Shown here: positions 15,112 through 23,960 of the stretch, piece by piece | Numbering within the stretch: position 1 is the stretch's first letter | How the letters are laid out: each line of letters begins with the position of its first letter | Assembly: GCA_963540505.1 (NCBI GenBank) | Contig: CAUTMV010000007.1 | Span: 57,296 to 121,295 of the forward strand | DNA from: Wolinella sp963540505 | GTDB lineage: Bacteria > Campylobacterota > Campylobacteria > Campylobacterales > Helicobacteraceae | DNA: 64,000 nucleotides | Reading direction: 5' to 3' | Notes under the pieces: model-generated | The model's database searches: none | Told to the model about the DNA's origin: nothing | What the model saw: the letters and a program-made list of their open reading frames with translations, nothing else | Position numbers and translations under genes: made by a program

Positions 15112-17430
15112 TTACACATCAAGGTGTTTGACATCTTTAGCATGATCCTGAATATAAGCCCGTCGCGGCTCGACCTCATCTCCCATGAATAGTGAAAAGA
15201 CATCGCTTGCTTCGATTTCATCACTGATTTGCACCTTTAATAATCTCCGATTCTCCGGAGTCATCGTTGTCTCCCATAGTTGTTCGGGATTCATCTCTCC
15301 TAAACCTTTGTAACGCTGAATATATGAGCCCTTTTTCGCGCTCTCTTCAATCTCTTCAAGCACGCTGATAAGCTCCCGTCCCGCAAGGAAACTCAAATCG
15401 CGCTCCAAAATTTTATTATGCACGTAATAAGCCTCTTCAAAGAGCGGATTAGTAAAAAGCGAATCATCAATAACCAAATCCACTAGCCCATCTTTAGTCT
15501 GCACATAGAGATGGATGCGCTCTTCGCTAATATGTTTATTAAGGATATTACACTCTTTACTTTTGATGAATTCCGCAAGATTTTCATAAAGTTTATCCGT
15601 AGGGAGTGAAATGAGCTCGCGATTCTCAATAAGATGTTTCACAACATCAATCATGGCAAAACGCTTCTCAAGCTCCTTAAGTGTGAGACGATAATGAGCA
15701 GCGAATCGAAGAAGCTCTAAAAGCTCGGGTGTGCCGATTCCTTCAAAGGAGAAGTTTTCAATTCCATTTTCGATTAGGTATTCGCTCAGTGCCCTCTCAT
15801 CACGCAAATAGATCTCTTTTTTGCCCTTTTTAAAACGATAGAGCGGAGGCTGCGCAATATAGAGGAATCCAGCCTCAATGACGGGCTTAAGATAGCGGAA
15901 GAAAAAGGTCAGAAGTAGCGTCTGAATATGGCTACCATCAACATCCGCATCAGTCATAATAATGATTTTCTGATAGCGGATTTTATTAATATCAAATTCC
16001 TCGCCGATTCCGCACCCAAGGGCGGTGATCATATTTTTAATCTCATCACTTTTTAAAATCTTATCAAGACGACTTTTCTCAACATTTAAAATTTTACCTT
16101 TTAGGGGCAAAATCGCTTGAAAAACTCGGTCTCGTCCCTGTTTTGCCGAACCACCCGCACTATCTCCCTCCACAAGATAGAGCTCTGAGATTATAGGATC
16201 TTTACTCTGACAATCTGCAAGCTTCCCGGGGAGTGTCCCCACTAGGAGGGAATCTTTCTTCCTTGTGAGCTCACGCGCCTTTTTCGCCGCCTCGCGCCCG
16301 CGCGCTGCCATGAGAGCCTTTTGCATAATGGCTTTTGCGTCGTTTGGATTCTCCTCAAAAAACTTTGCCATTTTTTCATAAGTGAGTTTCTGCACGATGG
16401 GCTTTACAAAAGAACTTCCAAGCTTCCCTTTAGTTTGTCCCTCAAACTGCGGCTCCATCACTTTAACCGAAACAATCGCTACAAGTCCCTCGCGAATATC
16501 ATCACCCGTGATTTTATTATCCTTTTCACGAGCATTTGCATTCGCATCGATGTAATTTGTAATAGCTCGTGAAAGCCCCGCACGGAATCCCGCCTCATGC
16601 GTCCCGCCCTCGGGAGTTTTAATGTTATTTACAAAACTTAAAACTTTCTCATCATATCCGTCATTATACGCAAGGGCGATTTCCACCTCCGTATCACTGT
16701 CATTATCAACAAAACTAAAAATCTGTGAAACAAAAGTTTTTTTGTTTAAATGTTCGACAAACTGGCTCAATCCACCGTCAAAATGATAACTTTCACGGAA
16801 TCCGTCGCGCTCATCGCTAAAGTGAATGGTAATGTTTCGATTGAGGTATGCAAGCTCCTTAAAACGATGGGCTAAGGTTTCTCGATCAAAAAGAGTAACT
16901 TCAAAAATCTCATCATCGGGGATAAATTCAATCGTTGTTCCGTTTTTTTTACTCGAGCCGATGATTGTAAGTTCATTTTGGGGAATCCCCTGCGAAAACT
17001 CCTGAGAGTAGATATTTCCATTTTTATGAATTGTCATGAGAAGCTTTTTAGAAAGAGCATTAACGACAGAAACACCGACACCATGAAGTCCGCCTGAGAC
17101 TTTATAGGAATCTTTATCGAATTTCCCGCCCGCGTGGAGCACAGTCAGAACAACCGTTGCGGCGGGGAGATTCTCAGTAGGGTGCATATCCACGGGAATC
17201 CCACGCCCATTATCGCTAATAACGGCACTGCCCTCTTTAGTGAGCGTAATTGAAATGGTGTTACAGTGCCCCGCCATCGCTTCGTCAATAGAGTTATCCA
17301 CCACTTCGTAAATGAGATGATGAAGCCCGTTAATATTCGTGTCGCCGATATACATTCCCGGGCGTTTCCGAACCGCTTCAAGTCCCTTCAGGACTTTAAT
17401 ATTATCAGCATTATATTGTTGATTTTGCAT
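15112..17430 (-). CDS. gyrB: DNA gyrase subunit B
   Basis: GyrB is the ATPase and TOPRIM subunit of DNA gyrase, which introduces negative supercoils. The 772-residue protein has the GHKL ATPase motifs (YEVVDNSIDEA, SDNGRGIPVD, GGLHGVGVSVVNAL) and the TOPRIM motifs LVEGDSAGGSAKQGRDR and TDADVDGSHI. Its C-terminal piece is QRYKGLGEMNPEQLWETTM. The length is that of the shorter GyrB type without the enterobacterial insert. It lies 15 bases after dnaN in a dnaA-dnaN-gyrB series. Confidence 0.98.
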   Translation of the reverse strand: MQNQQYNADNIKVLKGLEAVRKRPGMYIGDTNINGLHHLIYEVVDNSIDEAMAGHCNTISITLTKEGSAVISDNGRGIPVDMHPTENLPAATVVLTVLHAGGKFDKDSYKVSGGLHGVGVSVVNALSKKLLMTIHKNGNIYSQEFSQGIPQNELTIIGSSKKNGTTIEFIPDDEIFEVTLFDRETLAHRFKELAYLNRNITIHFSDERDGFRESYHFDGGLSQFVEHLNKKTFVSQIFSFVDNDSDTEVEIALAYNDGYDEKVLSFVNNIKTPEGGTHEAGFRAGLSRAITNYIDANANAREKDNKITGDDIREGLVAIVSVKVMEPQFEGQTKGKLGSSFVKPIVQKLTYEKMAKFFEENPNDAKAIMQKALMAARGREAAKKARELTRKKDSLLVGTLPGKLADCQSKDPIISELYLVEGDSAGGSAKQGRDRVFQAILPLKGKILNVEKSRLDKILKSDEIKNMITALGCGIGEEFDINKIRYQKIIIMTDADVDGSHIQTLLLTFFFRYLKPVIEAGFLYIAQPPLYRFKKGKKEIYLRDERALSEYLIENGIENFSFEGIGTPELLELLRFAAHYRLTLKELEKRFAMIDVVKHLIENRELISLPTDKLYENLAEFIKSKECNILNKHISEERIHLYVQTKDGLVDLVIDDSLFTNPLFEEAYYVHNKILERDLSFLAGRELISVLEEIEESAKKGSYIQRYKGLGEMNPEQLWETTMTPENRRLLKVQISDEIEASDVFSLFMGDEVEPRRAYIQDHAKDVKHLDV

Positions 17431-17445
17431 ACTTTTTCCTCTTAA

Positions 17446-18513
17446 TTAAAGCACAATAGGCATGATAATCGTGGAGAAGTTTTCACTTTTTACCAAAAAG
17501 GGTTCATTGGATTCATTTACACCGAGGAAAAAGTCCGTCGTATCGATTTGTGAGAGGGAATCGAGCATGTATTTAGAGCTGATTCCTAGTGTAAATTCCT
17601 TGTCGATTCCCGTCTCCAGTTCGATTTGAGTTTTTGCCTCGCTACTCTCTTCGCTTAGAGATTCAAAAAGGATTTCATTTGGTGTGAAAGTGATTTTAAT
17701 ATCCAAACTAACGGAGTTAATTAGCTTAATCGCCTCAATTATTTTCTCTTTAGGAAGCGTCATGTTAAATTTCGTATCTTTAGGAATAATGCGCTCATAA
17801 TCGGGGTATTTTCCATTAATGAGCTTGGTGAAGAATAGATAGTTTTTTGATTTTATAATGAGATAGGTTTCGCTGTAGTAGAGCTCTACCTCTTCAAAAA
17901 AGAGCTTTTGTATCTCAATGATTGCTTTTTTAGGGACGATGAGGTTGAGTTTATTGACTGAAGGGTTTTCATATTTAATCAGTGCGAGGCGTCTTGTGTC
18001 CGTCGCAACAAAACTAAAAGAGTATTCTTTAATATCAATAAGTGCGCCGTTTAGCTCGAATTTTGGATTGTTTGTATCGACTACGGGGAGGATTTTTTTC
18101 ATTGACTGGATGAGTTGAGAAGAGTTGATTTCAATTTTTGGAAGTTCTTCAAAGCTTGGGAATTCCGGGAATTCATTTGCATCAAATGTAGGAAGTTTAA
18201 AGGTGCTTCGCTCTTGTTTAATAACGAGGAATTCTCCGTTTCGTTGAAGAATCACATCAGCGTCTTTTAGGCGGCGGATAATGTCAAGAATCTTCTTACC
18301 ATTAACGGTGATTGCCCCTTCTTTTTCTATTTTTACATTTTCATTTTTAGCGAGCAGTCCGATTTCATAGTCGGTCGCTTGGAAGGTCAGAGTGTTTGCT
18401 TCAGCCTTGATATAAATATGTGAAGTGATTTGGCTTGCATCTTTTTTCTCGAGGAAAGGTTGGAGATTGGCGAGGATATTTTCTAGGCTGCTTTTTGCAA
18501 TGATGATGTTCAT
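17446..18513 (-). CDS. dnaN: DNA polymerase III beta subunit (sliding clamp)
   Basis: DnaN forms the ring clamp that tethers DNA polymerase III. The 355 residues fit three repeated clamp domains, with conserved pieces such as QATDYEIGL and VATDTRRLALIKY, and a C-terminus ending FSTIIMPIVL, which includes part of the client-binding pocket. The ATG at 18513 is separated from dnaA by 166 bases that hold replication origin elements. Confidence 0.96.
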   Translation of the reverse strand: MNIIIAKSSLENILANLQPFLEKKDASQITSHIYIKAEANTLTFQATDYEIGLLAKNENVKIEKEGAITVNGKKILDIIRRLKDADVILQRNGEFLVIKQERSTFKLPTFDANEFPEFPSFEELPKIEINSSQLIQSMKKILPVVDTNNPKFELNGALIDIKEYSFSFVATDTRRLALIKYENPSVNKLNLIVPKKAIIEIQKLFFEEVELYYSETYLIIKSKNYLFFTKLINGKYPDYERIIPKDTKFNMTLPKEKIIEAIKLINSVSLDIKITFTPNEILFESLSEESSEAKTQIELETGIDKEFTLGISSKYMLDSLSQIDTTDFFLGVNESNEPFLVKSENFSTIIMPIVL

Positions 18514-18521
18514 AATAGATT

Positions 18522-18649
18522 CCCCTATTATTTAAAATTTTAGTAGAAGTAGTAGGGACAGTGAAAAAGTGAAAAAGCCCTACTAACGTTCTTTGGACGG
18601 AGATTCAGGCTGTGAAATTTTCAGCCTCGTTTTTCACATCCGTTCACTT
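18522..18649. other. oriC2: unwinding element with DnaA-trios and DnaA boxes
   Basis: The dnaA-dnaN spacer holds, in order, an AT-rich stretch (18522-18541), five trinucleotides TAG TAG AAG TAG TAG (18541-18555), a short GGACA, and two tandem boxes GTGAAAAA at 18561-18568 and 18569-18576. Further boxes with a TTCAC core are at 18611-18619, 18630-18638 and 18641-18649. Two boxes, a GC-richer step, DnaA-trios and then AT-rich DNA match the basal unwinding system described for bacterial origins. An imperfect dyad at 18609-18627 may act as the dnaA terminator. Epsilonproteobacterial origins are known to lie beside dnaA. Confidence 0.8.
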
Positions 18650-18679
18650 CTGGGATTGCCATTATATCGAAGCTTTGGT

Positions 18680-20020
18680 TTATTTCTCCGTTTTTATCTT
18701 GTTTTTCAAGTTTTCGATAATGACTTTAAAATTCGCATCCTCTTCGATTTGATCTTTGATTGTTTTCATCGCTTTACTAATGGAGCTGTGATCTTTCATG
18801 CCGAAGAATTGCGCGAGTGAGGGCATAGAATTTAGTGTAAGCGTGCGCGCGAGATAGATGACGATTCTTCTGGCATTTGCGATATTTTGGCTGCGACTTT
18901 TACTTTTGATTTCAGTGGGTTTAATGTTCAACTCTTTTGAAACGATATGTATAATTTGTTCCAGCGTGATATTTTCCCGCTCCTCTTTAATCTGCTCTTT
19001 TAGGACATTTTTAGCAAAATCAAGGGTAATCTCTTGACTCATTAGGTTCGCATAGCCGTTAAGTTTAATAATAATTCCCTCAATTTCGCGTATATTATTG
19101 TCCATATTGGTCGCGATATAATTAATAATTTCATCGCTAAGACAAATTCGGTCAAATTCGCACTTTTTCTTAATAATATTGATTTTTGTCTCCAGCTCCG
19201 GAGGTTGAATATCAGCGATCATTCCCCATTCAAATCGACTTTTGAGCCGCTCCTCCAGTCCTGCAATCTGCTTGGGTGTCTTATCCGATGTGAGAACAAT
19301 CTGCTTATTTTTATTGTGAAGTTCGTTGAATGTATGAAAAAATTCTTCTTGGATTTGCGGCTTCCCGCCGAAAAATTGTATATCATCAATCAAGAGATAG
19401 TCGCATGCACGATATTTGTCGCGGAATCGATCCATTGTGTTGTTCCGAATATGATTGAGATAATCGTTAAGAAACTGCTCGCTGGTCACATAAATAATAT
19501 TTTTTTCTTTTGTAACATTAAAATTTCCGATTGCATTTAAAAGATGTGTCTTCCCTAGCCCCGTGCCCCCGTAAATCAGCAGTGGATTATAGGCGATTCC
19601 CTGCTTTTTAGCGACATTTTGCGAGACTTCATAGGCAAAACGGTTGGAATTCCCAACCACAAAGGAATCAAACGTATATGAAGGGTTTAAAATCGTATTC
19701 TTCTGTCCTTTAATGGTAGCACTTTTTGAAATGGAACTTTTCACATTCCCTTTGGCGATTCCCACTCGGATTTCAATTTTTGGACGTTTTCCCGTGTTGA
19801 TTTCAAAAAGATGAGCCAGTCGATCGCTATATTTTGTTTTGACCCAGTTGGCGATGAACTGATTTGGGGCGTGATAGATCGCCAAGTCCGTGCGAGAGGC
19901 TTCTTCATTATATTTTAGCTGCTGAATATATCGCTCATATTCAAGCGGAGAAATCTCCTCTTTAAGTTGCTTTAATGTAGTATCGCCCAGCAAAATTTTA
20001 ACCTTCAGTTGAGTTTTCAC
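18680..20020 (-). CDS. dnaA: Chromosomal replication initiator DnaA
   Basis: DnaA binds the origin and melts it. The 446-residue protein has the N-terminal DnaB-interacting domain (LEYERYIQQLKYNE), the AAA+ core with Walker A GGTGLGKTH and Walker B LLIDDIQFFGG, and the C-terminal box-recognition signature MKDHSSISKAMK. The longest frame begins with GTG at 20020, which has no ribosome site. A TTG about 10 codons later, preceded by AAGGTT, is an alternative. A TTTTCACA box overlaps the GTG start, which would allow autoregulation. It is divergent from ruvC. Confidence 0.96.
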   Translation of the reverse strand: MKTQLKVKILLGDTTLKQLKEEISPLEYERYIQQLKYNEEASRTDLAIYHAPNQFIANWVKTKYSDRLAHLFEINTGKRPKIEIRVGIAKGNVKSSISKSATIKGQKNTILNPSYTFDSFVVGNSNRFAYEVSQNVAKKQGIAYNPLLIYGGTGLGKTHLLNAIGNFNVTKEKNIIYVTSEQFLNDYLNHIRNNTMDRFRDKYRACDYLLIDDIQFFGGKPQIQEEFFHTFNELHNKNKQIVLTSDKTPKQIAGLEERLKSRFEWGMIADIQPPELETKINIIKKKCEFDRICLSDEIINYIATNMDNNIREIEGIIIKLNGYANLMSQEITLDFAKNVLKEQIKEERENITLEQIIHIVSKELNIKPTEIKSKSRSQNIANARRIVIYLARTLTLNSMPSLAQFFGMKDHSSISKAMKTIKDQIEEDANFKVIIENLKNKIKTEK

Positions 20021-20131
20021 AATGTGAATAAACGTGTGAATACTAACGCACCCTGAGTAAGAAAAGACTAAAATTTGCCGATTCCAAAAGTTGGATCGAG
20101 TGATGTGAAAACCAAAGGGAATATGTGAATA
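20014..20131. other. oriC1: DnaA-box cluster between dnaA and ruvC
   Basis: Five boxes of the form TGTGAA(T/A)A lie within 118 bases: TTTTCACA at 20014-20021 (reverse), TGTGAATA at 20023-20030, 20035-20042 and 20124-20131, and TGTGAAAA at 20104-20111. The outer two overlap the start codons of dnaA and ruvC. Together with the cluster on the other side of dnaA this gives the bipartite ruvC-oriC1-dnaA-oriC2 layout known from Helicobacter and Wolinella. Confidence 0.75.
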
Positions 20132-20634
20132 TTTTGGGAATCGACCCCGGAAGTCGGAATTGTGGCTATGCGATCCTGAATTTTGACATTAAACGCGGGA
20201 ATCGGCTTATTGAGGCGGGCTTGATTAAAATTAAAGAGCGTGTGTTACAGCATCAGATTTTGGAATTTGTCGAGGGAATCGACATGGTGCTGAAGTCTCA
20301 TGATATTGATGAGGTGGCGATTGAGGATATTTTTTATGCTTATAATCCAAAAACACTCATTAAGCTCGCACAATTTCGTGGGGCATTGAGTTTAAAAATA
20401 CTTCAAGATGTGGGTAAATTCCATGAATATACGCCGCTTCAGGTCAAAAAAGCCCTTACGGGAAACGGTAAGGCGGATAAGACGCAGGTGGCCTTCATGG
20501 TGAAGCGCCTTTTAGGGATTAAGGGCGAGATTAAGCCGCTAGACATTACTGATGCCATCGCGGTGGCGATGACCCACGCTCAGAGAATTAAATTAGGAGG
20601 GGAAAATGAAAGTAACGCTTTTGCAACACACTAG
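20125..20634 (+). CDS. ruvC: Crossover junction endodeoxyribonuclease RuvC
   Basis: RuvC resolves Holliday junctions together with RuvAB. The 169-residue protein begins MNILGIDPGSRNCGYAI, with catalytic Asp7. The second acidic motif is VAIEDIFYAYNP, and the C-terminal acidic residues lie in PLDITDAIAVAMTH. The start is GTG at 20125, within a DnaA box. The end overlaps thyX by 29 bases. Confidence 0.95.
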   Translation: MNILGIDPGSRNCGYAILNFDIKRGNRLIEAGLIKIKERVLQHQILEFVEGIDMVLKSHDIDEVAIEDIFYAYNPKTLIKLAQFRGALSLKILQDVGKFHEYTPLQVKKALTGNGKADKTQVAFMVKRLLGIKGEIKPLDITDAIAVAMTHAQRIKLGGENESNAFATH

Positions 20635-21235
20635 CCTAAAAGTTTGTGCACACGCGATCCGCACGTGTTGGCAGAGCTTTGAGCGAAGCGATGATGGCGG
20701 CGAAAAAGATTTGGAACTCATTGAGCGCGTGGGAAACAAAAATAAGCACAAAAGCACACTGGAACATCTGTTTTATACATTTTATATAGAGGGGATTTCT
20801 CGTGCGTGTCTGCAAGAGTTGGCGCGCCATAGGATTGCTTCGCTTTCAGTCAAAAGCACTCGTTACACGCTAAAAGAGCTGAAAAATGAAGAACCTTTTA
20901 GCAAAAACGATTTGACACGTGCGGAGAAGTATCTCGTATTGACCGGCGTTGAGAGTGTAGATTGTGCTTCAATTGCGGCGTTAGAGAATTTGCGTGAAAT
21001 TCTAAAAAGTGGTGTGAGTAATGATTATGCTAAATTTTGTATGCCTGAATGTTATAGAACCGAGCTGACATGGAGTATTAATGCGCGTGCTCTTCAGAAT
21101 TTTCTCGAATTGCGCTCAGGTAAAAGTGCGCTATGGGAGATAAAAAAGCTTGCTCTTAGCGTGTATGAGGCGATTCCCAACGAACATCGATACCTTTTTG
21201 AAATTGCTCAAGAATCCGCAGGAGTAGGGCATTGA
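20606..21235 (+). CDS. thyX: Flavin-dependent thymidylate synthase
   Basis: ThyX makes dTMP from dUMP with methylene-THF and FAD/NADPH. It replaces ThyA in most Campylobacterota. The 209 residues contain the ThyX signature RHRIASLSVKSTRY, matching RHR-x7-8-S-x-R, and a conserved C-terminal RSGKSALWEIKKLA. The ATG is chosen because AGGAGGGG lies just before it, although it overlaps ruvC. Confidence 0.95.
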   Translation: MKVTLLQHTSLKVCAHAIRTCWQSFERSDDGGEKDLELIERVGNKNKHKSTLEHLFYTFYIEGISRACLQELARHRIASLSVKSTRYTLKELKNEEPFSKNDLTRAEKYLVLTGVESVDCASIAALENLREILKSGVSNDYAKFCMPECYRTELTWSINARALQNFLELRSGKSALWEIKKLALSVYEAIPNEHRYLFEIAQESAGVGH

Positions 21236-21259
21236 TAAAAACCAATAAAAGGCAAAAAT

Positions 21260-21688
21260 GTGGGGAATCTTGACCTCTATCTTCTCACTATCCATCTTTT
21301 TTGTGCCGCACTTTTTATCGGGACGGTCTTTTTCTGGGCGTTTATCATTGATGTCGTGAGGAATCGCAATCCACACATCGACCTTGATGTCGCGGAGACG
21401 CTTTTTTCGCGGCGTTTGCGCCCCATTATGAGTGCAAATGTGACAGTGCTGTTGCTTAGCGGCTTGGGGCTCTTCTACAATCGCTACGGCGCATTAGCGG
21501 GCTTTGATACGCTTTATGCTTATTTGTTGAGTGTGAAGGGGATTCTGGGTATTTTAGGGATAGGAACTTTTTATTTCATGCCTCAAATTGTGAAAAATTT
21601 CAAAAACAGAGCTAAAGTCCATGATATCGCTCATCATCTGCTATTTTTTGTGATGATTCTTATCGTCATTTTGGCAAAAATGCTCTAA
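21260..21688 (+). CDS. Small four-span membrane protein, CopD/HemJ-like
   Basis: A 142-residue hydrophobic protein with about four membrane spans. The first span has HLFCAALFIGTVFFW, which recalls the H-x(6-8)-G start of CopD/HemJ-like membrane families, and a RRLRPIMSANV motif follows. I cannot decide between these families from sequence alone. The start is GTG at 21260 with a weak upstream AAAGGC. It lies 24 bases after thyX and is probably in the same transcript. It overlaps the end of convergent hydF by 4 bases. Confidence 0.65.
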   Translation: MGNLDLYLLTIHLFCAALFIGTVFFWAFIIDVVRNRNPHIDLDVAETLFSRRLRPIMSANVTVLLLSGLGLFYNRYGALAGFDTLYAYLLSVKGILGILGIGTFYFMPQIVKNFKNRAKVHDIAHHLLFFVMILIVILAKML

Positions 21689-22914
21689 AGAATTTCACTC
21701 TCATACGCTCGAAGGGAATCGGGAAAAATCTCCAGCGAACGCGGTAAAACCCCTTGAAAAAGGGAAAGTGCGATCCCATAATTCGTAATAGGGAGGTGCG
21801 ATTCTTGGGCTTTGGCAAGGCGTGAGAGCATACCTGCTCGATTGAGCGTGCAAGCTCCGCAGTGGATAATGAGTTTGTATTCTTCGAGATTTTCGGGGTA
21901 ATTTTTGCCGTTACAGTGGCAAATTTCCAGCGTTTTGCCCGTGAATTGACGCAATAGTTGAGGGATTTTCACTCTACCGATATCATCTTCTAGGGCGTGG
22001 TGCGTGCAGGCTTCAGCAATGAGGACTTTATCGCCCTCTTGTAGGGTGTGGATTGCCCGCGCACCGCGGCTTAGAATTGTAAGGTCGCCCTTGAGGCGCG
22101 CCATGAGGATTGAAAAAGTCGTAACCTTCACATTCTCAGGCGTGTGGGCGATGGTTTCGCGCACGCATTGGGAATCGCATACCACTAAAGTAGGAGCCTC
22201 TTTAAGGCGTTTAAAGAGGCTTTGAAGGTTGGATTCTTTAGTGATGATACAGGTGGCTTCATGATCCAAAACATCACGGATTACTTGCACTTGCGGGAGA
22301 ATCAGCCTTCCTTTGGGGGCTTGAAGATCTATAGGAGTAACGAGCACGATTAAAGAATTAGGTGTGATTAAATCCCCTAGGAGTGAAGGTGTAGCGTGCC
22401 ATGAAGGAGGTGCAAGGCGAATAATCGCTTCTAAAAGCGCAGGATAATCCGCTTGATTCTTCGCACTTAAGCAGATAAAAGGCGCGCCAAATTTGCGAAG
22501 ATGTGCCAAAAAAGCCTCGCTAGGGGGCTTAAGATCTATCTTATTGCAAACAATAAGGAAGGGAATCTCTCGCTCCTTAAAGCGTTTAATCAATTCCTCT
22601 TCCTCCACTCCCCATGCCCCCTCTTCGGTAACAAGTAGGGCGAGGTTGCTTTGCTCAAGCACCTCAAGGCTCTTTTTAATCCGCTCCTCGCCCAAAAATC
22701 CCCTATCATCAAGCCCCGCGGTATCAATGAAAAGAATCGCCCCTAAGGGGTGGAGCTCCATTGCCTTTTCCACCGGATCTGTCGTTGTGCCCGGGATATT
22801 GGAGATGATAGAGGTATTTTGTTGAGTGATGAGGTTTAGAAGGGAGGATTTCCCCACGTTGCATTTGCCGAAGATTCCGATGTGGATTCGCAGACCTTTA
22901 GGCGTTTGAAGCAT
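21685..22914 (-). CDS. hydF: [FeFe]-hydrogenase maturation GTPase HydF
   Basis: HydF is the scaffold on which the di-iron subcluster of the H-cluster is assembled before transfer to HydA. The 409 residues have an N-terminal GTPase domain with G1 GKCNVGKSS (16-24), G3 DTAGLDDRG and G4 NKIDL. The C-terminal iron-sulfur site is CTHH followed later by HCGACTLNR, the CxHx(46-53)HCxxC pattern of the family. The start overlaps the end of hydE by 17 bases. It is the last gene of the hydrogenase operon. Confidence 0.95.
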   Translation of the reverse strand: MLQTPKGLRIHIGIFGKCNVGKSSLLNLITQQNTSIISNIPGTTTDPVEKAMELHPLGAILFIDTAGLDDRGFLGEERIKKSLEVLEQSNLALLVTEEGAWGVEEEELIKRFKEREIPFLIVCNKIDLKPPSEAFLAHLRKFGAPFICLSAKNQADYPALLEAIIRLAPPSWHATPSLLGDLITPNSLIVLVTPIDLQAPKGRLILPQVQVIRDVLDHEATCIITKESNLQSLFKRLKEAPTLVVCDSQCVRETIAHTPENVKVTTFSILMARLKGDLTILSRGARAIHTLQEGDKVLIAEACTHHALEDDIGRVKIPQLLRQFTGKTLEICHCNGKNYPENLEEYKLIIHCGACTLNRAGMLSRLAKAQESHLPITNYGIALSLFQGVLPRSLEIFPDSLRAYESEIL

Positions 22915-23947
22915 ATCGATTCCTCAAAATGAAGCGTTGGCTATCGCCATTTTCAAGAGATATGGATTCCCCTAGATGGGTAATTTGAGCGGAGAGGTTG
23001 GCATAAGAGTTTTGCGAGTCCTCTTCGGAATTTTTCCCCGGATAAAGCTGATAGAGTGTGCGGATTTTTCCCTCGGTAATGGCGGGCATGATGACATTTG
23101 CGCCACTTCGCAACGCGAGGAATCGCCCTTTTGGGTGCAGTGCCTCCATAGCACTGGTGGCGGGGATATTGATGTAGGGCATCAAAAGGCGCAGGAGTGC
23201 CATGACCTTGCGAGAAGTGTGAAAATCCCCGCCCTTGGCGTGCTCCAGCGGCGTGTGAGGCGCGGGGATAAAAGGACCGATCCCGACCATGTCAAAGTCT
23301 GATTCCTGAAAAAAGAGTAAATCCCCAGCGATCGATTCCAAGGACTGTCCGGGTAGCCCCACTAAAGAGCCACTCCCTGTTTCAAAGCCCAGTTTTTGGA
23401 GACTTTCTAGGCAAGCAAAGCGATTTCGATGGCTCATGTTAGGGTGGAGCGCGGCGTAGAGGTGCGGGTCTGTGGTCTCGATTCTTAGAAGGTAGCGATT
23501 TGCGCCCGATTCTTTGTAGGCTTGATACTCTTCAAAACTTTTCTCCCCAAGGCTTAAGGTAACACGCACGCCATGATGATGGATAGCACTAATAAGCTCG
23601 CACAATTCATCTCTATCATAGGCATGACTTTCGCCACTTTGAAGCACTAAGGTTTGATAACCCGAGCTAATGGCTTTTTGTGCGAGTTTGATTGCCTCAT
23701 TAATAGGGATTTTGTAGCGTTTTAGGCGGCGATTCTCCGCGCGCAACCCGCAGTAAAAGCACCCTTTGGTGCAGATATTAGAGAGCTCCAAAAGGGCTTT
23801 GAGATGGATAGAGGGGCGAGCATATCGCAGGCGCACTTCATGAGCGGACTGGAACAGTGCCTCATCATAAAGCGGGCTAGAGAGAATCTCCACCAACTCC
23901 TCGAGGCTTGCTTGCTGTTGTGTCCTAATCTTGGCTACTAGCGACAT
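22898..23947 (-). CDS. hydE: [FeFe]-hydrogenase maturation radical SAM enzyme HydE
   Basis: HydE is a radical S-adenosylmethionine enzyme that works on the HydG product during assembly of the di-iron subcluster. The radical SAM cysteines are C59, C63 and C66 in NICTKGCFYCGLR, and the next conserved block is LVLQSGES. The second, non-conserved cluster near the C-terminus seems absent. I choose ATG 23947 (349 residues), which aligns with known HydE N-termini and leaves a 13-base gap to hydG. A TTG at 24001 would lengthen the protein by 18 residues and overlap hydG. Confidence 0.93.
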   Translation of the reverse strand: MSLVAKIRTQQQASLEELVEILSSPLYDEALFQSAHEVRLRYARPSIHLKALLELSNICTKGCFYCGLRAENRRLKRYKIPINEAIKLAQKAISSGYQTLVLQSGESHAYDRDELCELISAIHHHGVRVTLSLGEKSFEEYQAYKESGANRYLLRIETTDPHLYAALHPNMSHRNRFACLESLQKLGFETGSGSLVGLPGQSLESIAGDLLFFQESDFDMVGIGPFIPAPHTPLEHAKGGDFHTSRKVMALLRLLMPYINIPATSAMEALHPKGRFLALRSGANVIMPAITEGKIRTLYQLYPGKNSEEDSQNSYANLSAQITHLGESISLENGDSQRFILRNRYASNA

Positions 23948-23960
23948 GCTTTCTTGAGCG

